A program made the translations under genes and the position numbers. This document shows positions 47,523 through 60,700 of a stretch of DNA of 64,000 bases, in pieces. This DNA comes from Paracentrotus lividus (taxonomy: Eukaryota; Echinodermata; Echinoidea; Camarodonta; Echinidae), in assembly GCA_940671915.1 (NCBI GenBank), contig CALNVZ010002974.1, forward strand, positions 45,256,678-45,320,677, in the 5' to 3' direction. Under the pieces are notes generated by a model. That model ran no database searches. It was not told the origin of the DNA and saw nothing but the letters and a program-made list of their open reading frames with translations. The stretch's first letter is position 1. The number at the start of each line of letters is the position of its first letter.

Positions 47523-48724
47523 GCCTATTGCCAGCTTCTAGAATCATAATGGAGGAGGAGGAGGAGAAATCAAGTCTTCCAACTGAACTGAAGGGAGACG
47601 ATGGGTCTCCAGAAAGCAACCCTGCTCCTGCAGAGGAAGTATTGGGTCCTGAAGAGAAGAAAGAAGGGGAGCCTTCAACGGTTGACGACTCTTCTGTAAT
47701 CAAGGACAGTGAGAAGAAACAAGAGGAGGAAATGTCCAAGGATAATGAAAACACCAAAGAAATCATAGAAATGATTGATGATGATGATGATGCTGATTCA
47801 CAATCTAGCGATGACATGGATATGTTGCTGATTGCAGATGACTCCGACTCTAGCGATGAAGACACAGATCCTTTGTTAGGTGAAAGCATGGATAAAGACA
47901 GTTCCTTGATGGGAGAAAGTCTTGGGAAGGATAGTTCCGCTTTTGAAGAAGTTCTGGAGAAAGATGCAGACAGTTCCAAAGATGAGCGGACAACGATGAA
48001 TGTTGGTGATGAGAGTGATTTGGAATATAAGGTGAAGATCACACGAGTAGGTGGAGGTGACTTTGAGGGTTTTGAAATCCTTCATGAACCTGTAATTAAG
48101 ACCAAAAAGAATGAAAGTATAGATGATAGAGAGAATTTGGTAGATGATAAATTACACAACAAGGCAGAGGCAGAAATAAAAAGCACTACAACTAAAGACA
48201 AAGATACACAACGTAGTAGTAGTGCCACCGTTGAGGAAAAAACGCGTCAAATTGAAAAGGAAGAGGAGGAGTGTGGAGGAAAACCAGAGGAAGTCCCATT
48301 CATTCTTCCTCCCCCATCTGATAAAAGACCAACATCAAGTGCATCAAGTGACAGTCAGAAGACAATAGACATTGAGCCAAGCGATCCTAACACGAAGCAG
48401 CCATGTTCCCCGACCTCCTCACGGTCATCATCATCTTCATCATCATCATCTCTTACAGAGACAAGGCGGAAGTCCAGTATTAGGCTCCCGTCATCTCCTT
48501 TTTCTTGCGACGACAAACCCTCGACCCCAGGCACACTTTCTAGTCAAAGCAGTACCACTGGGAGCTTTGACGAGAGTGGACGGAGTGGTGGGGATGCGGC
48601 CACGAGCAGCAAGATACGTGCCATGCGTAACTCTACCAGGGAACGTAGAGAGAACAGGGAAGAACGTGAGAGGCAGGAGAAACTTACAAAGAGTGTAAAG
48701 AGCCATGAAGAAAGTAGGAGTAAG
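47523..48724 (+). CDS. PHF20-like exon with acidic N-terminus
   Basis: After a CCCCCAG acceptor, ATG at 47549 (A at -3, G at +4) opens 392 codons. Acidic runs (MEEEEEK, MIDDDDDADSQSSDDMD, DSDSSDEDTD), repeated MGESLGKDSS-type units, a poly-Ser tract (about 48426-48453) and a basic helix-prone end (RNSTRERRENREERERQEK). It ends AAG|GTGAGT. The segment FEGFEILHEPVIKTK is less biased and could be a conserved motif. Confidence 0.85.
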
Positions 48725-51700
48725 GTGAGTTTCTAGAGACATTATTCAGCATTGTTTGTAATTTCCACATTTTAAGGCAAGTAACTCTCCTTTATTGCAT
48801 GCATCAAAATATTTGAGAATCCTTGAAGACAATTTTGCAAGTGGACATAAATAACTTTGAATTGAGAGTACAATGTATTTGTTGTCATTTTGAAAGACAC
48901 AAGTTGAACAACTGCTGCTGTTCAATCGGTTAATATATCGTAAATAGATTAAAGTCATTATTGATTTATCCTGACAATTTTTAAATCTTCAAAAATGAGT
49001 TTAAGACGTGGACAATCAATGTAAGAGATAATAATGTGTTTGTTCCAGAATTTACATTATACGCTGTAATTAATATTCTTATGAGTTTATTATGATAATG
49101 TACTCTTTGTATAATAATCATGGTTCATATTGTACTGTACTCGTTGAAATATTTGTGATTCATTAATTTTTGCTGAGATTGGCAGGTGTGAATTTAAAAA
49201 CACAAATATATGAGTAGGCTTCCTTATATGTTTTGAATGAGTTCAATTGCAGGCTCACCTTGTAGCGCGAATTTAAGAACCAGCGAAAAATTACTCGTGC
49301 GAAAAAAGGTCAATACAGTATTGCCCTATTTTTTCCTATAGTCACATGTGGATAAGAGAAGACTTAGCAATCCGAAGAGTGCTCCCGTCGAGGAGAAACC
49401 TTCACCTCCTAAAACTAGAGGGAAGATGACCAGAATAGGCTTTGAATTTGTACCTGGCGTCAAGTTGGAGGCTATGGACTACAAAAATAATTGGTGAGTC
49501 ATGTTGTGGGGTGTGGGAGTTCAGGTTTGTAGCTGATTTCAGCTTCAAACCTGTGACCTCCTGATTACTACTTATAGGTGCTCTACTGACTTAGCTATCT
49601 CAAGCCCTTAAATGTATGCTAATATCCATCCTAGATAACCCCTTATAAACTTCCAATGCTCAAGTGATCAGAAGCTAAGGAACCTGGCATAAACCCATAG
49701 AATAGAAATCAACTTGGAGATAAATGCGAGGGATCAGCAGCTTTGATTAAAATTTGAAAAATAGCTATTATTTGCCAATAAAGCAGTACATGTGAATTAT
49801 ATTACTAATTCTATTTCTGTCAAGACGTTCATGGGAAAGTGGAAAGCTATTTTTGCTGTGGATATATTGTAAAATCAAACTTTTTTCAATATCTTACTGT
49901 TCTCGTTCGGGAATTTTCCCTCTCTAGGTATCTCGCAAAGATTCTTCAAATTGACGAGGCGTCACATAAGATTCAGATCCATTTTGAAGGTTGGAACTCC
50001 CGTTATGATGAATGGGTCCATTTCAACTCGCCCAAGCTCCGCCCATTAGTCAGGATGTCCAATCGAAAGGAAGGATTAAAGGAGGTACCAGCCGGGGTAA
50101 GAGAATGACTGAACGTCAATCATTTTCATTTCAGAGGGACTGGGTGATTGCATTTGGTGTGAAACAATGTGATCTTATTCTTGACCAGACACATTCAAAA
50201 CGCATGTTTTGTCTACCATCCTGGCATTTTCATATTCATTAGACCAAATGAAAAGGAGACTACATTAAGATAAGTTTGGACAAACAGGTTTGAGACAGAG
50301 CTAATGGAAATTAACCCCATTTGAAATTTCGTTTTGACAAGATTTGAAATAAAACTTGGTAATTAGAGGTGATAGTTTAAACATTCTTGGATTAACTTCT
50401 TTGGTAAAAACAAGGCTAACCTTTAGTAAGGTCCATATCTATGGAACCTGCAGGTACAATTCCCCCGGCTGACATCCTTTGCTTTTTGTCAAGTCTTGTA
50501 CGTGAACATCATTGTCCATAGGGTATAAAAGTCCTATACAAGAGACCTCCATTTAACATCCTATTCAAGGAAATGAGTGTTTCTATCTGAATTCACATGA
50601 ACTATACAGTGGTAAAGAAAATGAAATGTTGTAATATGTATTTTCTTATGGATTTATATTTGTAGAAATATGGGATAGGGGATGAAGTTTATGCTCGGTG
50701 GTCAGACTGTCGCTACTACCCTGGCAAAATCGTTGGTATCAATACTTCGGGAAGTTATCGTATCGTATTCTACGATGGAATTGAGAAAAACGTTCTGGCT
50801 ATGAACGTCCGGGACATGCCGGACGATCTCAAGAACCAAGTAAACTCTTTTTCTCCTTGCTGTGATTTTTTTTTTCTTTGTTTACTTTTTATCCTTGCAC
50901 TTCCTCATCAACCCTTGATGTTTTCTTTGTGTGAAGCACTGTCTGGTCTTGCACAATATTATATAGGATACAATATATGCACCAAAATGTCTTATGTTTG
51001 GATGTGCAGTCAGTAAAGGCCACCGCACACCATACAACTCATGACTTCTACTGAACGACTTTGGATCTGAAATAACAAATGGCATAGCAAAATGTACGTG
51101 CTTAGTTATTTCATATCCAAAGTCGGTCAGTCGCAAGTCGTGAGTTGTATGGTGTGCGATGGCCTTAAGAGGAAAAAGATATAGGTGACACAATGTAAAT
51201 GTACTTTTCTTTTGAATTGATGATTTTAGGATTATAAGATTGGAGATGAAGTATTGGCCCGCTGGTCTGACTGTCGTTACTACCCCGGCAAGATCGTTGG
51301 TATTAATACATCGGGGAGTTATCGTATCATATTCTATGATGGGATTGAGAAGAACGTTCAGGGTATCAACGTAAGAGACATGCCAGATGAACTGAAGAAA
51401 CAGGTAATTTCCCTTTTTTTTATTTATTGTCCCCGCCGAACGAGTTCGAGCAGGGGACTATGAAACGGGCTCCGTACGTATGTGTGTGTGTGTGTGTCCG
51501 TCCGCTCCATCTGTCCGTTGCGTCCGTATGTGACCAAAATCTTCAATTTGCTACTCCTTCGCCATTTTTCATCCGATTCGATTCCGTTTGCTTTATATGA
51601 TAGCACTAGGTAATAGCTACAAAACTTCCTCACAGGAATTTTGACCTTTGACCTTTGACCTCATTTTTGACCTATAATGTTAATTGGCTACAAAATGCTA

Positions 51701-54700
51701 CTCCTTCGCCATTTTTCATCCGATTCGATTCTGTTTGCTTTATGTGATAGCACTAGGTGAGGACTAAAAACTTCTTCACGGAATTTTGACTTTTGACCCC
51801 TTTGACCTTTGACCTTGATTTTGACCTATATTGTTAATTGGCTAAAAAATGGTCATCCTTTCGCCATTTTTCATCCGATTTCGATTCCGTTTGCATTATT
51901 TGATAGCACTAGGTGAGGACTACAAAATTCTTCGCGGATTTTGACTTTTGACCCCCTTGACCTTTGACCTTGACTTTTACTTATTATTGCACATTGGCTA
52001 CAAAATGCTACTCCTTCACCATTTTTCATCCGATTTCGATTCCGCTTGCTTTATGTGATAGCACAAGGTGAGGACTACAAACTTCTTCACAGAATTTTGT
52101 CTTTTGACCCTTTACCTCTTGACCTTGATTTTTGACCTATATTATTAATTGGCTAAAAAATGCTACTCCTTCACCATTTTTCATCCGATTTCGATTCCGT
52201 TTGCATATTGATAGCACTTAGGTGAGGACTACAAAATTTCTTCGCGGAATTTTGACTTTTGACCCTTTGACCTTTGACCTTGACTTTTACTTTATTGGTT
52301 ACAAAATGCTACTCCTTCACCATTTTTCATCCGATTTCGATTCTGTTTGCTTTATGTGATAGCACTAGGTGAGGACTACAAAAACTTTTTCACGGAATTT
52401 TGACTTTTGACCCCTTTGACCTTGACCTGTATTTTTGACCTATATATTTAATTGGCTAAAAAATGCTACTCCTTCACCATTTTTCATCCGATTTCGATTC
52501 CGTTTGCAATATGTTGATAGCACTAGGTGAGGACTACAAAATTTCTTCGCGGAATTTTTACTTTTGACCCCTTTGACCTTTGACCTTGACTTTACTTTAT
52601 TGGTTACAAAATGCTACTCCTTCACCATTTTTCATCCGATTTCGATTCTGTTTGCTTTATGTGATAGCACTAGGTAAGGACTACAAAAATTTTTCACGCG
52701 AATTTTGACTTTTGACCCCTTTGACCTTTGACTTGATTTTGTCCTATATTGTTAATTGGCAAAAAATGCTACTCCTTCGCCATTTTTCATCCGATTTCGA
52801 TTCCGTTTGCAATATGTGATGCACTAGGTGAGGACTACAAAATTCTTCGCGGAATTTTTACTTTTGACCCCTTTGACCTTTGACCTTGACTTTTACTTTA
52901 TTGGTTACAAAATGCTACTCCTTCACCATTTTTCATCCGATTTCGATTCTGTTTGCTTTATGTGATAGCACTAGGTAAGGACTACAAAAAGTTTTCACGG
53001 AATTTTGACTTTTGACCCCTTTGACCTTTGACCTTGATTTTTGTCCTATATTGTTAATTGGCTAAAAAATGCTACTCCTTCGCCATTTTTCATCCGATTT
53101 CGATTCCGTTTGCATTATTTGATAGCACTAGGTGAGGACTACAAAACTTCTTCGCGGAATTTTGACTTTTGACCCCTTTCACCTTTAACATTGATTTTTA
53201 CTTATATTGTACATTGGCTACAAAATGCTACTCCTTCACCATTTTTCATCCAATTTTGATTCCGCTTGCTTTATGTGATAGCATTAGGTGATGGCTACAA
53301 AACTTATTCACAGAATTTTGACTTTTGACCCCTTTGACCTTGACTTCGACCTATATTGTACATTGGCTACAAAATGCTACTTCTTCGCCATTTTTTACCC
53401 GATTTCGATTCCGTTTGCCTTATGTGATAGCACTGATCGTGATATAATGGGAATTTTACATTATCGGCGGGGACATATATTGCGCATCGCGTAATTTACT
53501 AATCCACTTGTTTTAATTTATTTCATTTCCAGGAACGTGAGAAATGTGCTATACAATAGCCAACGTTACAGAGCATAGAAAACAAGAAATAAAGTACAAT
53601 ATATGCAGTATAAAGAGAAAAAAATCATTTACTTATGCCTGGGGACTAAAATAAATGAATTTCTGTAGGAGCTCTCCCCATTAGTTTCTTTATTCTTTCT
53701 TATTTTCCATTTTTTAAACTGAGAACCAGTATATAAAAACCCCTGAAAGAGACAACAAATCTAATTTTATAGGAATGTTGTTTATATGTGCATGTACATG
53801 ATAATAATAATCTTGAAATCTTTTGATAAACAATTGGATTATTCATGTGAACTTCACCATGCAAGAACAGAATATAATGTAAATTGATGGGCTAGTTATA
53901 TTTTCTTCATTTAGATTCACTCTCTGAATTCGAGGCTCTCTTTACTTTCCTAAAATTAGGATTTCTTCAGCAACCTTCAGGCTCAAATTGAGAGAGCACA
54001 AAACAAAGCTGAACAGAGGAAAGAAAACCGACTGAAGGCAGAAGCCAGGAAAGCCCGTCTTTCTTCCCCGGGTAAGGCTTAAGATAGCGTATTAACTTCA
54101 GGTTTGGTGAAGACCTATTTAGTATACTTTTACAGGGCATAAATTTCACGGAGGCCATCGACGGCTATGCCGTGGATGCCTATGTCCCTGGCCGTGGTGC
54201 CCAAGGGAAAACAGATTAATTCATGGCCAAACTGGCCTTGCCTTTTTTCAAGCTGGCCTTAATGCCCTCTCATGAAATTTATTGCCCTTTTATACAATAA
54301 AAGGGAAATAAATATGTCACTATTTTGTCACATTAAAGTCTCAAATCTGTCAGTATGTAAACAGAATGTGGTTTTTACATGATATAGACAGGCCAAACAG
54401 AATTTTATCTGCAAATCCCTTTGGAAAGGAATTGTCTGTTCTCCCCATACAGAAAAGGCAATATTTTAAACAGAAAATCATCACCTGCTGACCTGGCTAG
54501 TGCATCTTTGGACTTCTTCTTTTTCCCCTATATTTTGTAATTTTTAAGTCTGTTGTCATTGTCATGATTGCTTTATATAGTGTAGATCTATTGTTTCATT
54601 TTTGTTGCCTGGAAATCAAATAAATTAAAAATGATTAAATAAATTTTAGGGGGAAAAAGTGGCCTTCGATGCCCTTTTTATGAAAAAAAATTGGCCGTGG

Positions 54701-57700
54701 ATGCCCTTTGAAGTGGACAAAGTGCCCAAAATTTTGGAGAAAAAAATGGCCTTGCTCTAAAAGTAACAAAATTTAAGGCCTGCTTTTATTTATAGTGTAC
54801 CAAGTGGAAACAATATTCTGTTAAAAAGAAGAAAAAAATTGCCCCAAATTATGTGGAAAGAGTCACAAAAGAAAATTATTCCATCTTGAAATGGATTTTT
54901 TTTAAAATTTCATTTCCATGAAATAATATTATTGCTAAAATATTGTAAGAACTTTGAATGGAATAGAAACAATATATGAATGGTTTGTGCATGTTGCTTT
55001 CATGTTGATTTAGCTGTGTACATTAACAAACCCAGCCTTACATCAAACAGTTAGGCCTGCACAATCTATTTAATTGCGAATCCTAGATCCCCCCCTGTTG
55101 TAATGTCTGTAGGTCTTTGTCGAAATCTCTGAATTTCTCTGGTTATCTGTATATAAATAATCATGCATCTTTTGTTCTCCAGGCCCATCCAGTGCTGGAT
55201 CTAGCCCTCCAGAAGAACGGAAGAGGAAGCTGTCCAGCTCCTCACCTTCTCCCTCTACAACCTCCGCCAAGGTTAAAAGGTCAAGGGCAAGCACGGACCA
55301 GGTTCACGGGTCGTCGAGTGAAGAGGTCACGAGGTCAAGAAATCCGAGTCAGGAAGGCAGGAGGTCAAGAACCCTGAGCGAAGAAAGCAGGATTTCTAGA
55401 AGTAGTACAGATGAGGTCAAATCACCAACAGAGGTCGATTCCAAAAGGTCAAAGTTCCCGAAGCTGACACCGGTTGCATCAAGGAAAGGACACTTTTTGA
55501 TGGGAGGAGGAGGAAAGAAGAAAGAGGATCGGAAAGACAAGGTAGATATATATCAATATTTTGATCAAGTTATAAATTAGCATACATGCCAACACTACGG
55601 AATAATTGGGACATTATAAATTAGAACGCAAATAGCGCAAATAGTTCAAACAACTGAACCAAATTTCTTCTCTTCAGAGAAATCATGAATAATAACATTT
55701 TGGAAATGAGAAGTCATGAACTTAATTTGGCAGCTTCTATTTTATGCCAGTGAATTGTGTGCAAACATATTTATACATATTATATGATTAACGATTCCTG
55801 AAAGTGTGAGAGGAAATAGAACTCATTTACTCATCTGCATCACTCTCAATTTTTGGAATAAAACTTATATCTTACAGAACCTACAACTATACAAAGCTTT
55901 AAAAACAATCTGTTTAGTATAGAGTCATTGAAAGTTGCCTTGGGAGTAATCACATCATAACTGAGATTTCACTTTGCTATCTTCATCAAATGTAATTAAA
56001 TCATTGGTTGGTTGGTGGTTTATTTTTGAGGATGCTCTTCAATCTTTGTTGGAGCAAAAATTTGATTCCAGAGGTTATATGCGCCACTCTACAAATGCCT
56101 ATAGTTGGTATTCTATAAGTTCTGATTATTTATTTTATTTCATTTCAGCTTGCCTCAATCGAGCCCAAGACCAGACTTAGGCCCGTGGGTAGACCAGCAG
56201 CTAAACCAAGTCCAGACCCAGCCCAGAAGGTCAAGGAACTCCGATCAGCTAGTGCTACAGCAAGCCAAGGTAATAATCTTTTTCCTTTATTTTGGCTCTT
56301 CTTCATCCCCTTGAGTCCTTTCTCTCATTTTGGCTCTAATTCCTCATCTAGCAGGCAGATTTTTTATGCCTCCGCGACGAAGTCTCGCCGGAGGCATTAT
56401 GTTTTCGGGTTGTCCGTCCGTACGTCCGTCCCACTTTCGTTCTCACGATAACTTAAGAACCGTTTGACAGATCATCTTCATTCTTGGTACATGTATACAT
56501 ACTGAGGTGACAATGATCTGATTAGATTTTGGGGTCACAAGGTCAAAGGTCAAAGGTCACCGAGGTCAATAAATAGGTGAAAATAGCTCGTTCTCACAAT
56601 AACTCAAGAACCGTTTCACGGATTAACTTCATTCTTGGTACATGTGTGCATACTGGGGTGACAGTGATCTGATTAGATTTTTGGGGTCATGAGGTCAAAG
56701 GTCAAAGGTCCTAGAGGTCAATAAATAGGTGAAAATAGCTCGTTCCCACAATAACTCAAGAACCGTTTCACTAATCATCTCCATACTTGGTAAATGTGTA
56801 CATACTGGGGTAACAATGATCTGATAAGATTTTGGAGTCATAGGGTCAAAGGTCAAACGTCACAGAGGTCAATAAATAGGTGAAAATGGCTCGATTCTCA
56901 CAATAACTCAAGAACCGTGTCACTAATCATCTTCATACTGGGTAAATGTATGCATACTGGGGTGAAAATGATCTGATAAGATTTTTGGGTCATGAGGTCA
57001 AATGTCAAAGGTCACAGAGGTCAATAAATATTTGAAAATAGCTTGTCTCATGATAACTCAAGAACTGTTTCATGGATCATCTTCATACTTGGTACATGTG
57101 TGCATACTTGAGTGGCACTGATCTGATTAGATTGAGACTTTTTACAAGGTCAAATGTCAAAGTCAAAGACATATTTGTATGCATGAACATGAAAATAGAA
57201 CAGATGAATGTTCCATATATTTCTGATCTGGCAATGGCGGAGGCATAAATTTCGACCGTGCGCGGTCGAGGATTCATCTAGTTGTTTCAGATTTGTACGG
57301 GCCACATAGAAACGTTGTTAGTGCTTGCGTTAGCCCTGTTACAACCGGTAATGTCATAACAATGCATTATTTACATCTGGGATCAACCTTTAACATCACC
57401 ATCTGAAATATATGTGACTGGGCCTAATGAAGAGTGCCCTGTTAGCTCTAACCATGTTTCTGTGTGCCCGTACTGGTAGTTATGAATACATTTTTAAGGT
57501 CCAAACAAAATTTGATATGAATGATATATTTTGTAATGAAATTAAAGTCTGCTGATTGACTTTGGTAGAAAATGAATTACAGCTATGTAACAAACATAGT
57601 TGAGAGGTTATAGCAGCTTGTGAGATTATCAACATTTTATAGTCCCATATATGCACTTTTGTGTTGGTGCATTGAGTGTGTGAGGTTATCAGCAAACTTT

Positions 57701-60700
57701 TCTTTCTTTATGTGTTGCTGGTTTCACTGTCTATTTATTACCTTTTAACCTTAAAAAAAAATTGAATTAATTTCTCAATGATAAGAAATCTAAATGTATG
57801 AGAAGAAATTGCAGCTGATGTGTGCTTTTTATTTTCAAAACTGTGCTCCCCAGCTTATCTTTGCAACAAAAAAAAACAAAACAAAACAAAAACAACAACA
57901 AGAACAAAAAACATCAAACTATTTAATGAAAACCATGCAAATTCTTTGGAAAGAACAATGATTATAATACAGGTTGTCTTATTTTGTTGGTTCATTCACA
58001 ATTACATTAAATAGCAAATTAAGAGACTTGTTTAAAGTTAAAAGCAATTATTTAATTTATAAACATACATTAAAATGTTGTAAAATAAAAATGAAAAGTT
58101 GCAAATCTTGAGCTTTAAATTCATCTAAATAAGCATAATATAAAGTAAATTTTTTCTTCAATAAATATTTGACATGTTAAATGCAGTGATGGTAGAAAAG
58201 TAAAATACAATGAAGTCCTCTTTACCCAAATTCTAGCTCCGATTGTGCAAGAGCCTACTACCCCTCACGCAACTATAGAGGGTAGCAGACAAATTCCAGA
58301 CACAAGTACGTTAAAATTGGTGGTCTTGGTAGACCCACATATAGGTTTTGATGCAAGTATTTGTGCCTGTCTAACCTTAACTTTAAATTCTGTTGATTCT
58401 TACTTATTTTGTATGTGTATCAGCATTTATTTATGTTTTCTTGCATAAATGTTTTTTTTCTCAATTCAGTTTATAAATGAGTGCATTGTTTTGATGCTAG
58501 TGCAATTCACGAATGCAACATGTTATAGGGTAAACAACTTATACATTACATTCTAACATAACATCATCTTAAACACTGAAGTAAAAATCAAAAGTATCGA
58601 ATGGGGCAAAAAAAAAATCATATCTGCAAATAAAGATTACCAGTATATAATGATATATTTATTTATTATGATGCTGTCTCTAAAATAAAAGAAAAACAGC
58701 TTTTGTCTTGTGCAATATTGTGATGGGTGTTCTAACCAGTTATTTCCTTATTGGTGGAGTTGTTATTTGTGTTAGTAAGCCTGTAAAAGTTTTAATTTTG
58801 CATATATTTTTCTTATCATTTGTGTTTTGCATAATTTGGCAGCAAGTACTGCTATCAAATCCCTCAAAGACCTTTGGTTTGAACGTAAGATTAACGTGCA
58901 TGGTTGTTTTTCACTAGCAGTTTTCCCTGCTTACATTTTGTTTTGTAATGTGCATGTACTTTGATTTTGTTATATAATTGTTGCTACATGTACATTTCAC
59001 ATTTTATTTCTCGATAGCATTGTAGGTTATACTGGGTGTACCAGAAAAAAGGAAACCCAAGTTTGATCATCAATCATTAAAAAAAATATTACCATGGTGA
59101 TTATAAAATTTATATCACTGGAGAGGGCAATTCAGTACCATTTCAGTGATACCAATGTCACGCATCACTGAACCACATTGTTTTGAAAATGTCTTGCAAA
59201 ACTGTGAGTGGTTCACTTTCACGCTCATTGAGATGGGTTGTTGCAATGTGCCTAAAAAGGGAACCCAACTTTCATCATCAATCATTTCAAAACATGACAG
59301 TGCAGGGCGCGACAAACCCGCTTGCCCGGGGCAAGTGAAAACAACAGGCAGGCAAGCAAAGTTCAAAGTCACTTTCCCGATCGAGCAAGCGATTATTTCA
59401 GCACAGTGCAACACGAGCGTGTTGAAGGCGCCTTTGCAGCCAGCCCCAGCGGCCCAGGCAATCGTCGGTGCTGGGTATCAGCATCAACGATTTCCCCATA
59501 ACATTTCACCTCAAAAACACAATAAAAGAGATGTTTATAAACACAAACTAGACAAAATACTTACACAGGGATCTCCTACTGTAGAAAACTTTACCTTACA
59601 ATTGAAATGAAATCCCTAAAACTTGTGAAATAAGCGAATTTGTTATTCTAAACATCTCGCCAATCTGCAGAGCTTCCCGATGTATGGTGCTAGTCTTAAC
59701 ATACAGACTCATTGTAATATTTATAGATGAGAAAATAATTAAAATTCGGATATAGTTTCTTTCTTACCTTTTGTTAATGTTCATTTCAATGCTATTTTTT
59801 TCTGTTTGTTACATGTAAAAATTAAGATAATTTGGCATGAAAATGATTTTACTAATTTTTTAATTAATATTTTTTTAATAATTTTTTTTTTTTTTTTTTT
59901 TTTTTAGATCCAAATTTAGTGGTGCTTTTGTTTTTTAGGCTCTTTGTTCGTGGACATTTATGAGATGATATTGCTACTAAAAAATATCTTTAAACAAAGA
60001 AAATGAAAATAAAATTTGGGCAAGTGTTTTTCCATCTCGGGCAAGCAAAGAAAAATTTCACTTGCCCAATAGGGCAAGTGAAAAATAATTTTTTTGTCGC
60101 GGCCTGCAGTGGTGATTATGACATTTATATCACTGGAAAGTGCCAGTCATTATCACTTTATTGATATCTCTTTCAGCTCACCAATGTCACGCATCACTGA
60201 ACCCCATTGTCCTGAAAATATCTTCCAAAATTGTGATTGATACACTGTCATGCTTCTTACATTATCCATGGTGAACTGAAGGTTCTCTGGGTTGTCGTGA
60301 GCAGCAACATCATGAAATTACCTCGATGGTAAGATTGACGGACTGAATAAGTAGGCATTTCCAACGCATTTATCAAAACCATTTATTTAAAGTCACTGGA
60401 ATGCTTTACTTCGATTTGTTAGGAACCTTTAAAGCAACTCATCTCAAGGAGCAATTTTGGGAGACAATTTGCAAAACAATGGAGTTCAGTGATGCATGAC
60501 ATTGGTGAGTTGAGAGAGATATCATTAGAATGGTAATGAGTTGCACTTTCCAGTGATATAAATTCCTTAATCACCACTGAAATATTTTTGAAATTATTGA
60601 TGATCAAAGTTGGGTTTCCTTTCCAGGCACATTCAAACAAACCATCTCAAGGTGCATGAGAGTGAACCACGCATAATTTTGTAAGACTTTTTCAGAACAA

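Larger units (their letters stand above)
57282..59029 (+). other. PHF20-like intron DNA with two small exons
   Basis: Apart from the small exons at 58237-58305 and 58843-58884 the stretch is AT-rich and simple (A-rich AAAAC repeats near 57868). No other frame or repeat structure was recognised. Confidence 0.5.

Noticed and set aside
47461-48042. 193-codon minus-strand frame opposite the PHF20-like acidic exon
   Set aside because: Its Ser/Leu-rich composition mirrors the acidic exon on the other strand; the plus frame splices in phase into Tudor exons.
59146-59610. 154-codon frame as a transposase or new gene
   Set aside because: It runs across the boundary of two nested elements and shows no catalytic motif.
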